Source: Anaerolineales bacterium (GTDB lineage Bacteria; Chloroflexota; Anaerolineae; JAAEKA01). Taken from it: a DNA stretch of 64,000 nt. Positions 1-8,354 of this stretch are shown here, in pieces (the stretch's first letter is position 1; every line of letters starts with the position of its first letter). The DNA lies in contig JACKBI010000015.1 in NCBI GenBank assembly GCA_020634615.1, positions 62,001 through 126,000 of the forward strand. Direction: 5' to 3'. Both the position numbers and the translations under genes were made by a program. The notes under the pieces are model-generated. The model saw nothing but the letters and a program-made list of their open reading frames with translations. It was not told the origin of the DNA and did no database searches.

Positions 1-2
1 TG

Positions 3-389
3 TTCACGTTGATGGGATTTCCCGGCGCGTACCGTGCGCAACGTTCCCAGCGCTCCCGGCGGACCGCTGTTGCCATCGCTGCCGTCCTGCTCGTGCTGAT
101 ACTCATCCCGCTCTCGGCCACCAGCTACACAACCATCCGCGGCAGTCTGACCGAGCAACGCGCCGCGTTGGCCACCAGGGCATGGTTGGCGGGCAGCGAC
201 TACCGGTTGCTATCTGTCAATGCCGGGATGGACTCGGTTCTGGTCATCGTAGCCGGCGAGGGAAACCTTCCACCGGAAACGGATCTGCAAGACGCGCTGC
301 GAGGCGGCCTCAATGAGTTGCCGGTCGTCCTGGAAGTTGTCCCCCAGACACGGATCCGGTTCGAGACGGCGCTGGCTGGCAGCCAGTAG
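3..389 (+). CDS. C-terminal part of a DUF389-like membrane protein (5' end outside window)
   Basis: The frame is open from the left edge, so the gene is truncated by the window. What remains is a basic stretch, one transmembrane segment (about residues 20-40 of the visible part, VAIAAVLLVLILIPLSA) and a roughly 80-residue soluble tail. A helix plus this kind of small alpha/beta tail is how DUF389 (TIGR00341) proteins of Chloroflexota usually end. That assignment rests on resemblance of the tail only. The function of the family is unknown. The next gene starts 8 bp downstream, so the two may be co-transcribed. Confidence 0.5.
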   Translation, partial: FTLMGFPGAYRAQRSQRSRRTAVAIAAVLLVLILIPLSATSYTTIRGSLTEQRAALATRAWLAGSDYRLLSVNAGMDSVLVIVAGEGNLPPETDLQDALRGGLNELPVVLEVVPQTRIRFETALAGSQ

Positions 390-397
390 GAGCAGCG

Positions 398-1009
398 TTG
401 AAATCATACACAAATTTCACTCAACAAACCACGATACCCGACGATTGGTCGGTCATCCGCTCCCCGCGGCTGGATCTCATTTCACTGACGCCAGCGTTTT
501 TGCGGCTGACGCTGGATCGGGACCGCGCAGGTGCTGAGCAGTGGCTTGGCCTCTCGATCCCTGCCGAGTGGTTCGACAAGCAATGGCTGGTCGAACTGCG
601 TTACCAGCAACTTCAGCAGGACCCGGCCTATCAACCTTGGTGCCTGCGAGCCATTGGGCTGCGTGAGACCGGCGACATGGCAGGCTACATTGGTTTTCAT
701 GCGCGGCCGGGCGAGGCGTATCTGCGCGAGTTTGCGCCCAACGGAGTCGAGTTCGGATACACTGTTTTCGCTCCGTTTCGCCGCCAGGGTTACGCCCGGG
801 AGGCCTGTGCTGCGCTGATGCAGTGGGCGTGCGAGGAGCAGCAGGTGTGTGAGTTCGTGGTCACCATCAGCCCCGATAACGTCGCCTCAACGCGCCTGGC
901 GCAAGGTTTCGGGTTCCAGCAGATCGGGTCGCACATCGACGACCAGGATGGCCTGGAGTACATTTATCGACTGGATTATCCCCAGACGGGTGTCACATTG
1001 TCTGTCTGA
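398..1009 (+). CDS. GNAT family N-acetyltransferase (RimJ/RimL type)
   Basis: A 203-residue protein with the RimJ/RimL (Acetyltransf_3) pattern: an early 'SPRLDLISLTP' strand, then 'GVEFGYTVFAPFRRQGYAREA' near residues 120-140, where R-R-Q-G-Y-A is the acetyl-CoA pyrophosphate-binding loop. The 'NVASTRLAQGFGFQQIG' helix-strand is the usual GNAT C-terminal signature. The start is TTG at 398, the first usable codon, with GGAGCAG just upstream. It should transfer an acetyl group from acetyl-CoA to an amine. The substrate (protein N-terminus or small amine) cannot be read from the sequence. Confidence 0.85.
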   Translation: MKSYTNFTQQTTIPDDWSVIRSPRLDLISLTPAFLRLTLDRDRAGAEQWLGLSIPAEWFDKQWLVELRYQQLQQDPAYQPWCLRAIGLRETGDMAGYIGFHARPGEAYLREFAPNGVEFGYTVFAPFRRQGYAREACAALMQWACEEQQVCEFVVTISPDNVASTRLAQGFGFQQIGSHIDDQDGLEYIYRLDYPQTGVTLSV

Positions 1010-1032
1010 GCGGAGAAAAACGTTTCGTCATC

Positions 1033-1197
1033 GTGCCAGCATTACCGAGCAGTCCGCATCCAACTGATCGTCAGTCTCAGGTCCTCGTCACCGGCGCGGC
1101 TGGCAAAACGGGACGGACCGTCATCGCGGCGCTGCGGGCGCGGGGCGCGAACGTCCGTGCGCTGGTTCGGCGGCCGGACCAGCCAGTTTCATGTTGA
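1033..1197 (+). pseudogene. N-terminal remnant of an NmrA-like NAD(P)-binding protein
   Basis: GTG at 1033 opens 54 codons encoding a Rossmann start (VLVTGAAGKTGRTVIAALRA, then NVRALVRRPDQP) and then hits TGA. It matches the first 50 residues of the intact NmrA-like gene at 2733 almost residue for residue, and even the bases before the start are alike (TCATCGTG). The rest of the domain is missing. At about 1186-1190 the sequence switches to the end of a VOC-type gene in another frame. It is therefore a deletion or recombination remnant, not a functional gene. Confidence 0.75.
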
Positions 1198-1241
1198 TTG
1201 ACCCGGACGGGAATCCGATTCTGGTTGATCAACATGTCTGA
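1191..1241 (+). pseudogene. C-terminal remnant of a VOC/glyoxalase-like gene
   Basis: In the frame offset from the preceding fragment, the last 17 residues read FMLIDPDGNPILVDQHV, followed by TGA. The 'DPDGNPILxDQH' tail is the standard last strand of vicinal-oxygen-chelate (glyoxalase/bleomycin-resistance) domains. Nothing upstream in this frame belongs to such a domain, so only the tail survives, fused directly to the NmrA-like fragment. Confidence 0.6.
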
Positions 1242-1286
1242 GATTGGCGGTCGCAGCCTGCAACTCATGTGAAAGGTGCGGAAACA

Positions 1287-2162
1287 ATGGATCGCAAGAT
1301 CTGCATGATTACTGGAGCGAATTCGGGGATAGGCAAAGCGGCTGCGATCCAGATCGCGCAGCAAGGATACCATACCATTCTGGCCTGCCGCAACCAGCAA
1401 AAGGGGGAAGCGGCGCTGCGCGACGTGATGGAAGCCTCTGGAAGCAACGCGGTCGAGTTGATGCTGGTCGATATGTCGCTGCAATCGTCGATCGACGACC
1501 TGGCTGAGGCTTATCTGGCACAACACGATCGACTCGACGTGTTGATCCAAAACGCTGCCGTGTTTGACATCACGCAGAAGGAGCCGGTCTACACGGCCGA
1601 GGGCATTGAAAGCGTTTGGGCGACCAACCATCTGGGCCCGGTTCTGTTGACCGAACGGCTGTGGGGCGCCCTGCAAGCCAGCTCGCAGGCGCGGGTGATA
1701 GCCATTGCATCGAAAGGCCTGGTGGCAAAGCCGTTTCTCAAGGTAGATTTGGACGATCCCGAGTTCAGGTCAAGGCCGTTCAGCGTAGAAGACGCCTATT
1801 ATCAATCCAAGCTGGCGCAGATCATGTACACCTATTGGTTAGCTGAGCGGGGCAGAGAGGCGCGCATCACAGCCAATTGCATCCGCGTGCCCGCGGTGCG
1901 GGTGGACATCGACAAATACGATAATCTCTCGCCGCTCATGAAAAAGGCCTACGCTCTCAAAAGCAGGTTCGCCCTGACGCCTGAGGAGATGGCTGTCTGC
2001 TACACCCGCCTCGCAACCGCGCCTGAATTGCACGATGTGTCCGGGGTCTACTTCAACGAGAAGATGAAGCCGGTCAAACCACCCAAGTACGCGCAGCGGG
2101 CCGAGAACATTGATAAGGTTATGACGCTGACAATGAGCTACTTCAAGACCGGAGAGTCTTGA
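1287..2162 (+). CDS. Short-chain dehydrogenase/reductase
   Basis: A 291-residue SDR. TGANSGIGKA near residues 9-18 is the nucleotide-binding TGxxxGxG motif. QNAA is the NNAG-equivalent, the catalytic Ser lies in 'IAIASKG' and YYQSK is the YxxxK catalytic pair. The size and the layout around NAA and YxxxK resemble the retinol-dehydrogenase/WWOX-like 'classical' SDRs. I chose ATG 1287 over the in-frame GTG 1269 because AAAGG (1272-1276) sits 10 bases before it. It should be an NAD(P)-dependent oxidoreductase of unknown substrate. It lies between two scarred loci and has no obvious functional partner. Confidence 0.85.
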   Translation: MDRKICMITGANSGIGKAAAIQIAQQGYHTILACRNQQKGEAALRDVMEASGSNAVELMLVDMSLQSSIDDLAEAYLAQHDRLDVLIQNAAVFDITQKEPVYTAEGIESVWATNHLGPVLLTERLWGALQASSQARVIAIASKGLVAKPFLKVDLDDPEFRSRPFSVEDAYYQSKLAQIMYTYWLAERGREARITANCIRVPAVRVDIDKYDNLSPLMKKAYALKSRFALTPEEMAVCYTRLATAPELHDVSGVYFNEKMKPVKPPKYAQRAENIDKVMTLTMSYFKTGES

Positions 2163-2243
2163 AATCGAAAGGCAGAGGCGCAACACTGAAAAGAGATGCA
2201 GATGCGCTTCTTGACAGCAGAAGTGACATAGCGAGGAGGAGCC

Positions 2244-2714
2244 ATGAATTCTATTCAATTCGAGTTTGTGGTTCCCGCTGAATGCCGTAACCGGCGGGCG
2301 AGCTGGATGGCAGACGTCAGCCGCGCGTTGGACCTGGTGATGGGGCATTTCGATTCGGCCTGGGTGGTGGATCATCTCCAGTTTGGCAACATGGATGTGC
2401 TGGAAGGCTTCACAACCCTGACCTACCTGGCCGCCCGCTATCCGCAGCTCAGGTTCGGCAATGCGGTGTTGTGCCAATCCTTTCGCAACGCGGCGCTGCT
2501 GGCCAAGATGGGCGCGACCTTGCAGTTCCTGAGCGGCGGGCGATTCATTCTGGGCCTGGGCGCTGGCTGGCACGAGGAGGAGTACGACACTCCTCTCCTT
2601 CCTTTTCGGCGCGCTGCCGGAGGCTGCGGGGGCGATCCAGCGACTGCTGTGGGTGGTTGGTTTTGCCTGGCTGATCTACCTGGGCTCGGCTGCACCGGCG
2701 TCCGTTCAAACTAA
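2244..2714 (+). pseudogene. Truncated LLM-class flavin-dependent oxidoreductase with a foreign tail
   Basis: The first 112 residues are a normal luciferase-like monooxygenase N-terminus (FDSAWVVDHLQFGNMD, then LSGGRFILGLGAGWHEEEYD). Homology stops at GWHEEEYD (about 2590). The remaining 40 residues (PLLPFRRAAGG...) are an out-of-frame reading of a different gene whose real frame is +1 relative to this one. LLM enzymes are about 300-350 residues, so two thirds are missing. The start has GAGGAGG at 2234-2240. A 156-residue product could be made but should not be active. Confidence 0.75.
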
Positions 2715-2736
2715 CGTGGGAGCATCGTCATCGTGA
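2590..2736 (+). pseudogene. C-terminal remnant of a polytopic membrane protein (DUF998-like)
   Basis: In the frame starting at 2581 the sequence after the junction reads as a clean membrane-protein end: LSFLFGALPEAAGAIQRLLW, then VVGFAWLIYLGSA, ending at TGA 2734-2736. A 'GxxQRLLxxxGFxWL' last helix is typical of DUF998-like proteins. Its stop overlaps the GTG start of the next gene in a GTGA arrangement, a leftover of former translational coupling. The 5' part of the gene is gone, replaced by the LLM fragment. Confidence 0.55.
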
Positions 2737-3644
2737 CAGCATTTCTGGATGATCTCAGCACCGTGGACGGCAGACCGCTTACGGTACTCATCACCGGCGC
2801 GGCGGGAAAGACAGGTTGCGCTGTCATCGACGCTTTGCGGGCGCGCGACTCCAGCGTACGGGCGCTGGTCCGCAGGCCGGAACAGGCGGTAGCGCTGGCA
2901 TCACTGGGCGTGGACGACATCGTCTCGGGAGATCTGCTGAACGGCGAGGCACTGGCGCGGGCCATGCAGGGCATTGATCGCGTCTACCACATCTGTCCCA
3001 ACATGCACCCCCACGAAGTCGAAATCGGGGAACAGATACTCTCGGCTGCACGGGCTGCCGGCGTCCGCCACTTCGTTTACCACTCGGTGCTGCACCCGCA
3101 GACCGAGGCCATGCCGCACCACTGGCAGAAGCTACGGGTCGAGGAACGACTGCTCGAATCCGGGCTGCCGTTCACGATCCTGCAGCCGGCGCCATACATG
3201 CAGAATGTGCTGGCCCACCGCCGGCGAATCCTCGAGGATGGCATCTACCCGGTGCCGTATTCAGCGAAGACGCGGCTGGCGCTGGTGGATCTGGTCGATG
3301 TGGGTGAGACGGCCGCGACGGTGCTGTTGGAGACGGGCCACAAAGACGCTGTTTATGAACTGACCGGGGAAGCCGGGATGACACAGACCGAGGTTGCCGC
3401 CGTCCTGGGCCACGCGGCCGGACGCACCGTGATGGTCGAGGAAACTGCAGTTGAGGATTGGCGCCGGCAGGCAATCGCGGGCGGGATGGGCCGCTATCAA
3501 GTGGACACCCTGACGCGCATGTTTGCGTACTACGACGCTCACGGACTGACTGGCAATCCTAACGTGCTGCGCTGGCTGCTGGGCCGCGAACCGACCTCAT
3601 TTGCCAGCTTTGCCCGCCGCGAGTTTTCGCCGGAGTCTGGCTAG
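2733..3644 (+). CDS. NmrA-like NAD(P)-binding protein (atypical SDR)
   Basis: A 303-residue atypical SDR. It has VLITGAAGKTG at residues 18-28, the 'RALVRRPEQ' cofactor-specificity strand, 'HICPNMHPHE' and 'YHSVLHPQTEAMPHHWQK', the conserved NmrA-family substrate loop. No YxxxK pair is visible, as in NmrA/HSCARG redox sensors. The start is GTG 2733, overlapping the stop of the membrane-protein remnant. Its stop TAG shares the CTAG palindrome at 3641-3644 with the stop of the opposing hydrolase, so the two genes converge with no spacer. Role: NAD(P)-linked reductase or redox-sensing protein. The substrate is unknown. Confidence 0.85.
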   Translation: MTAFLDDLSTVDGRPLTVLITGAAGKTGCAVIDALRARDSSVRALVRRPEQAVALASLGVDDIVSGDLLNGEALARAMQGIDRVYHICPNMHPHEVEIGEQILSAARAAGVRHFVYHSVLHPQTEAMPHHWQKLRVEERLLESGLPFTILQPAPYMQNVLAHRRRILEDGIYPVPYSAKTRLALVDLVDVGETAATVLLETGHKDAVYELTGEAGMTQTEVAAVLGHAAGRTVMVEETAVEDWRRQAIAGGMGRYQVDTLTRMFAYYDAHGLTGNPNVLRWLLGREPTSFASFARREFSPESG

Positions 3645-4876
3645 CGCGCCAGGTGGCTCTTAAATTCCACTTCGGGAAATGCGGGGGACGTGCCGTTCAA
3701 CAGTCCGGTGTCGTCACCTTTCAAGTACTCATCGAAAAACGCCAGCAGGTAGGTATTGGTGATCGTGAGGCCGCGCTGCGGCCGGATTGAGCCAATGATG
3801 CCCGGCACGCGGAACAGCAGCCGCGCCAGGGGTGACAGGCGCAACGGCAGGTCACTGAAGTTGAAGTGCCTCGCCCCGCGCAGCATGAGGAAATATGCGT
3901 CGCTGTCCGATGCGGCAAACGTCTGCCGCATGGTCTCGCAGTCGCTGCCGCAATCCTCCGAAGCCATGAACATGAACGGTACGGTCAAGGTGTCTTCTGC
4001 CTGGTAGCTGAACAAGGTACCGTCCAGATCAGCCCCGGCCTTGCAACGCGGATCGGTCTTGCAAACGCGGGCCGCAGTGGCGCCGCCAAACGAGTGGCCG
4101 AACAGCCCGATGTGCCCCAGGTCGAGCGTGTTATGGAAGCGGCTGGCAGCATTCTCGTTGAGCCGTTGAAGCTGATCCATCACGAAGATGTCGTCATCGG
4201 ACCAGACCTTGCCGATGCGGGCGGCGTCCTTATCAATGTCGTCAGCGCCGGCATTTTCGGGGATCACGCCTTCGTCCGTGCGCCGAACGACCCGTCCATC
4301 CGGGAACACGATCAGGTTGGACGAGTACGCAGGGTTGATGCCAACCACGACATATCCATGGCTGGCCAGGTTTTCGGCGTAGACGGTGTAATCTGGCGCG
4401 GCCGGCCCCATCCCCGGTTGCATGATGATCACCGGATATCCCGCCCCGTTTTGCGCCACCGGCGCATCAGCTATCGAGTAAGTGTTGATCGACGCAGGAT
4501 CGCTCTGGATGAATCTGCCAATCCCCTGCTCCTGATTCCAGGCAGCCTGCCAAGCGAGCGGCAGGTAGGGCGCATACGATTCATCCGCGGCAGGGCTAGC
4601 CGGATACCAAATCCAGACTGCGAGCTCCCGCTGTTCGCCGGCTCGATCGGACAACAGGTCGATGCGACCTGGATCGGTCCAGTCGTACCCGGCGCGGCCG
4701 ACTGCGTACGGCCCGGTCGGGGCAGGCAGGTTAAGGGTCCGGTAGTGCCAGACAAGTAGATTACCAACCGCGGCAACGCTGGCTGTGGCCGCGACCGAGA
4801 CCAGCGCAACAGACACCAGCAACAGCGCTGCAACCGCCGCGACGATCAGCTTGGTGGTTTTGCCGAAATGGAGCAT
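3641..4876 (-). CDS. Exported alpha/beta hydrolase, PAF-acetylhydrolase-like
   Basis: A 411-residue protein from ATG 4876. A longer open frame runs to 5083, but it overlaps the ClbS-like gene and begins with low-complexity antisense-type sequence. An N-terminal hydrophobic segment (KLIVAAVAALLLVSVALVSVA) suggests an anchored or secreted enzyme. GHSFGG carries the nucleophile Ser, 'GADLDGTLF' supplies the Asp and 'GARHFNFSDL' the His. This triad layout matches platelet-activating-factor acetylhydrolase/dienelactone-hydrolase-like proteins (PF03403). It probably hydrolyses short acyl or oxidised phospholipid esters outside the cytoplasm. It is last in a minus-strand run, 17 bp after the preceding gene. 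Confidence 0.75.
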   Translation of the reverse strand: MLHFGKTTKLIVAAVAALLLVSVALVSVAATASVAAVGNLLVWHYRTLNLPAPTGPYAVGRAGYDWTDPGRIDLLSDRAGEQRELAVWIWYPASPAADESYAPYLPLAWQAAWNQEQGIGRFIQSDPASINTYSIADAPVAQNGAGYPVIIMQPGMGPAAPDYTVYAENLASHGYVVVGINPAYSSNLIVFPDGRVVRRTDEGVIPENAGADDIDKDAARIGKVWSDDDIFVMDQLQRLNENAASRFHNTLDLGHIGLFGHSFGGATAARVCKTDPRCKAGADLDGTLFSYQAEDTLTVPFMFMASEDCGSDCETMRQTFAASDSDAYFLMLRGARHFNFSDLPLRLSPLARLLFRVPGIIGSIRPQRGLTITNTYLLAFFDEYLKGDDTGLLNGTSPAFPEVEFKSHLAR

Positions 4877-4893
4877 CTGCACAGCAAGCTCGT

Positions 4894-5331
4894 CTACCCA
4901 GCCAGCGCCGCCTCGGCCTCGCCCAAGTGTTCGCCGCGATGGAGCGCGCGCACTACCCAGCGCGGGTTGTAATCGTAGATCAGTTCGAGGAGTTGGCGCG
5001 GGTAGGCTGCCAGCCGCCGATCCAGCTTCTCCGCCTCGTCGAGGGCGATCTCGACGGCCCTGCGCGGCGGAACGGCCGCCCACAGCGGCAGCGACAGATC
5101 GTTGACAAAGATGTCGATCTCGGGGATGAACAACTCACCGCTCTCTTCGGTCATGTCGAGGACGTACATCACCCGCCGGTCCCACCAGGCCAGATGCGCG
5201 TAGACAATGGCCACCGTCCAGTGTTCGCCCACCGGGTGCTGCAGCTCTTCGTCGGTCAGGCTGGCAGCCAGGCTGCGCATTCGTTCTATCGACGCGCGGT
5301 TGCGCTCTGCGTATGAACTATCAAGGGTCAT
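4894..5331 (-). CDS. ClbS/DfsB-like (DinB superfamily) four-helix protein
   Basis: 145 residues from ATG 5331. AGGAGG at 5340-5345 lies 8 bases upstream and fixes the start (the open frame extends to 5427 without support). 'VGEHWTVAIVYAHLAWWDRR' and the helix-rich layout fit the DinB/ClbS-DfsB/maleylpyruvate-isomerase-N families, small metal-binding four-helix proteins. Known members include thiol transferases and the colibactin-protecting cyclopropane hydrolase ClbS. The His of 'AHLAWWD' is a likely metal ligand. No substrate can be proposed from context. Confidence 0.65.
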   Translation of the reverse strand: MTLDSSYAERNRASIERMRSLAASLTDEELQHPVGEHWTVAIVYAHLAWWDRRVMYVLDMTEESGELFIPEIDIFVNDLSLPLWAAVPPRRAVEIALDEAEKLDRRLAAYPRQLLELIYDYNPRWVVRALHRGEHLGEAEAALAG

Positions 5332-5423
5332 ATCTTTATCCTCCTGTCTCAGTGTCAACACCGCCAAATTAGCACTAATGTTCAACGCAGCCAGGCCTGT
5401 TTTAGCGCGCGTTCGACAACAAC

Positions 5424-6170
5424 TCAAAACGGAGCGCCAATCAGATAGCGGGCATACTCGCCTGACGCCAGTTCGCGCGATTTCAGCAGCGGCGCGCAGC
5501 GGTCAGCGTCGATGTCGCTGGCCAACGCCACATCTTCGCCAAACCCGCCGGCGATCAGTTCCTTGCCCGACGAACAGCCGGCGATGATCGCCGTAATCTC
5601 CATCTCCGCACTGCGAAACGCATCGGCCGCCATCCGCGCCTCAGGAGACAGGCTGCCAAGCAGATGTTGGATGATCGCGCCCGCGCCGAGCCAGTCTTCG
5701 ACAGACGGACGCAGGGACCAGTCTGTCCGCCAGCGCTCACCCGCCGGGATGACCGCAATCCGCGTGCCAAGCCGTGCCGCAGCGCGGGCCACCGTCCGCG
5801 CGTTGCGCAGACAGCCGACCAACGTCGGCGTGTCGCCCGTTGCCAGCGTCAAGGTCGAACCGTTGGGCGACGGGAGCACCAGCCGCAGCCCGGCCGGCGC
5901 GCGGGTCAGCGAGGCTGGCGACAGCGACCAGCCGCCAGCCCCGCGCCGCGTCGCCAGTTCAGCATCGACCGACCGCGCAAACGCTTCGGCCGCCTCACCC
6001 TTGTCCCGGCAAGGAAACACCTCAACGCCGCGGGCGGCAGCAATCGAGACACACGTGCTAAACGACAGGACGTCAACGATGATCACCACGTCGCTGACAG
6101 GCGCCAGGTGCAGCACGCCTTGCTCACCCCATTCGCAGCGGATGTCGAACTCTGCCTGGTCGTAGATCAT
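5424..6170 (-). CDS. comB: Probable 2-phosphosulfolactate phosphatase (ComB family)
   Basis: A 248-residue ComB-family protein. 'VVIIVDVLSFSTCVSIAAA' near residues 28-46, 'LVLPSPNGSTL' and 'RIAVIPAGERW' are the family's acidic and glycine-rich active-site segments. ComB dephosphorylates 2-phosphosulfolactate in coenzyme M biosynthesis, but the family is widespread in bacteria without coenzyme M, where its substrate is unsettled. The start ATG 6170 is 6 bp from the stop of the ABC permease, so it is probably co-transcribed with the exporter. No other sulfolactate gene is present in the window. Confidence 0.75.
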   Translation of the reverse strand: MIYDQAEFDIRCEWGEQGVLHLAPVSDVVIIVDVLSFSTCVSIAAARGVEVFPCRDKGEAAEAFARSVDAELATRRGAGGWSLSPASLTRAPAGLRLVLPSPNGSTLTLATGDTPTLVGCLRNARTVARAAARLGTRIAVIPAGERWRTDWSLRPSVEDWLGAGAIIQHLLGSLSPEARMAADAFRSAEMEITAIIAGCSSGKELIAGGFGEDVALASDIDADRCAPLLKSRELASGEYARYLIGAPF

Positions 6171-6176
6171 TGTCTG

Positions 6177-6965
6177 TTACTGCGCCTGATCGGCGCTGCG
6201 CCACCAGATAAACGTTGCTGCCAGCCCGACGAAGCACATCAGCAGCACGACCAGGTAGCTGTGCGGGCCGGTCAGCTCGGCGGGCGGGCCGGCCATGCCG
6301 CTTGCCAGCGCCGGCACGCTCCACGGGAACCAGTCGCCCCAGCCCAGCGCGGCCATGATCTGCGCCAGCACCAGGGTCAGCAGCGCCCAGCCCAGCGGCG
6401 GCAGATAGCCGCGGCCGGCACTGGCAAAGAACGCCACCAGCGGCATCAGCATCAGAAGCAATACCATGATCAGCGCCAGCGATCCGAAGGTCGACGCGGC
6501 CAGTCCCTGCGACCAGCCCGGTATCGCCACCAGCGCGCCGATGGTCAGCGCGACGGCGAAACTCAACAGCGTCAGGAGAACGATCCACAGCACCATCAGC
6601 GCAAGTTTGGCGGCGATGATCTGCCAGCGCGGCGTCAGCACAGCCAGAAACTCCTTGGCCGTGTGATCCGAGAACTCGCGCCCGAAGAGCCAGGCGGTGA
6701 TGAACGAGTACAGCATGATGCCGCCGATAGCGGTCCCCTGCAACAACATGCTGAAAAACGTAGGCCAGTCGGCTGTCCCGCCGGCCAGTTGCGCCTTGAC
6801 GCTGATCAGCCCCATGGCACGCGCCTGATCGGGGTTCTTGAGAATGATCATGAACAGCCCGCCGACCAGCGGCAGGATCAGGAACGCGGCGGTGATCCCC
6901 CAGGCCAGCCGCGAGCGGCGCGCCTTGAGTAGTTCAACCTGGAATGCAGCAACGAATCCGTTCAC
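6177..6965 (-). CDS. ABC-2 type transporter permease
   Basis: 262 residues with about six transmembrane segments. The N-terminal 'FQVELLKARRSRLAWGI' and the 'DHTAKEFLAVLTPRWQIIAAKL' stretch are typical of ABC-2 permeases of the BcrB/NatB kind. It starts with GTG 6965, overlapping the ATPase stop by 4 bp (GTGA), so it is translationally coupled to its ATPase. Together they should form a small exporter. The substrate is not evident; bacitracin- and lantibiotic-type exporters have this architecture. Confidence 0.85.
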   Translation of the reverse strand: MNGFVAAFQVELLKARRSRLAWGITAAFLILPLVGGLFMIILKNPDQARAMGLISVKAQLAGGTADWPTFFSMLLQGTAIGGIMLYSFITAWLFGREFSDHTAKEFLAVLTPRWQIIAAKLALMVLWIVLLTLLSFAVALTIGALVAIPGWSQGLAASTFGSLALIMVLLLMLMPLVAFFASAGRGYLPPLGWALLTLVLAQIMAALGWGDWFPWSVPALASGMAGPPAELTGPHSYLVVLLMCFVGLAATFIWWRSADQAQ

Positions 6966-7873
6966 GCGTCACCTCCTGTCAACCGCAGGAAGTAGTCCTC
7001 CAGGTTCTCCTGTTCCACCGCCAGCCGGGTGGGCGGCGCGCCGGCGTTGACCAGCAGCGTCGCCACGTGGTCGGGCGCCTCCACGGCGCGCGCCTCGGCG
7101 AGCAGCAGCACTTCGTCGCCGTCATGGACCTCGAAACCGGCGCCGGTCAGCACGGCGCGCGCCTGCGCCAGGTCGCGGGTCCGGACGACCAGCTTGCGCG
7201 CCCGCAGCGCCTCCAGTTGCCGCGCCCCCAGCTCCTCGATCAGCCGGCCGCGGTGGATAATGCCGATGCGCGTCGCCAGCCGGTCTACCTCGGTCAGGAT
7301 ATGACTGGACATGAAGATGGTTACGCCCTGCTCGCCGGCCAGCCTGCCCAACAGCTCGCGGATCTCGACCACGCCCGCCGGGTCGAGGCCGCTGCCCGGC
7401 TCGTCCAGGATCAGCAGGTCAGGTCCATGCAGCAGCGCCCGCGCCAGCCCCAGCCGGTGGCGGTTGCCGGTGGAGAGGGTGCCTGAGCGCCGGTCGGCGT
7501 ACTGGCGCAGGCCAAGCTGCTCGATGACCCGCTCGATCGCGCCGCGGTCGCTCACTCCCTGCCAGCGGCGGGCGACCTCCAGGTTCTCGCGCACTGTCAG
7601 CTCGGGGTAAACGGCCGGCGACTCCACCATGTGGCCGACCTGGCGCCACGGGCCGCGCCCGTGCGGCCCCACCGGCTGGTCCAACAGGCGCACTGTCCCG
7701 GTTTCGGGACGGATCATTCCCAGCAGCGCGCGGATGGTGGTCGTCTTGCCCGCGCCGTTGAGGCCGAGAAAGCCGTAGATCTCGCCGCGTTGCACGCGCA
7801 GGCTGACCGAATCGACCGCCTGCACAGAACCGAAGGATTTCGATAGACCGGTTGTTTCAATGGCAAGCACCAT
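6962..7873 (-). CDS. ABC transporter ATP-binding protein
   Basis: 303 residues from ATG 7873 (GAGAGG upstream; the open frame extends to 8026 without support). Walker A is GLNGAGKTTT and Walker B LLILDEPGSGLDP. The signature motif is unusual: LSTGNRHRLGLARAL in place of LSGGQ. The C-terminal 80 residues carry the regulatory tail typical of BcrA/NatA-like exporters. It is coupled to the permease that follows. The non-canonical signature is seen in the bacitracin/lantibiotic-immunity branch. Confidence 0.88.
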   Translation of the reverse strand: MVLAIETTGLSKSFGSVQAVDSVSLRVQRGEIYGFLGLNGAGKTTTIRALLGMIRPETGTVRLLDQPVGPHGRGPWRQVGHMVESPAVYPELTVRENLEVARRWQGVSDRGAIERVIEQLGLRQYADRRSGTLSTGNRHRLGLARALLHGPDLLILDEPGSGLDPAGVVEIRELLGRLAGEQGVTIFMSSHILTEVDRLATRIGIIHRGRLIEELGARQLEALRARKLVVRTRDLAQARAVLTGAGFEVHDGDEVLLLAEARAVEAPDHVATLLVNAGAPPTRLAVEQENLEDYFLRLTGGDA

Positions 7874-8354
7874 GGTGCGCCTCTCAATCTCGTCGGTAGC
7901 TCCCTGAATTCGAAAAGAGGATAACTCGAAATCAATGACCGAACAATCGCCCGGCCGGTTGTCTATCATATCAGACCGGAACGGAAACGGTGAAATGTGA
8001 CCGATAGCATCTCTCGATTCTGCCAACCGCTGCTGTCTGCGAACCCGAGGCGCAAACCTTCAGCGCCGTCACCGGGTCATGAATCTTGTGCGTGAAGAAA
8101 CTGACATTTGCACTGGGATGTTGCTAATCTTGTCCACTTTCTTGTGTGTTATACTGGAAGTGACTGTAGGAGGTTCCTGGGGTTGGTCTCGACGCAGGTT
8201 TGCTGATACCTGAAGCAGCACAGCCGCTGCGGATCAAGGGGTGATCCATGACACGAAGGTCCAACGCAAAAATGGTGGGAACAGGAGTTGCCGTCCACAT
8301 TCGGAGCCGGCGGTGGGAATCGACTTGCATAACGCGCACACACAAGGAGGCATC
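7874..8354 (+). other. Divergent intergenic region (481 bp)
   Basis: Separates the minus-strand ABC exporter from the plus-strand propeller operon. The only promoter-like string is TATACT at 8150-8155, with a poorly spaced TTGTCC (8130-8135, 14-base spacer). AAGGAGG at 8344-8350, 4 bases before ATG 8355, is the ribosome-binding site of the first propeller gene. No gene or structured RNA was recognised here. Confidence 0.4.

Noticed and set aside
5664..6932. A 422-codon plus-strand open frame over the comB/ABC permease region
   Set aside because: It is antisense to two well-supported genes, with Arg/Gln/Pro-rich low-complexity translation typical of a shadow frame in GC-rich DNA.
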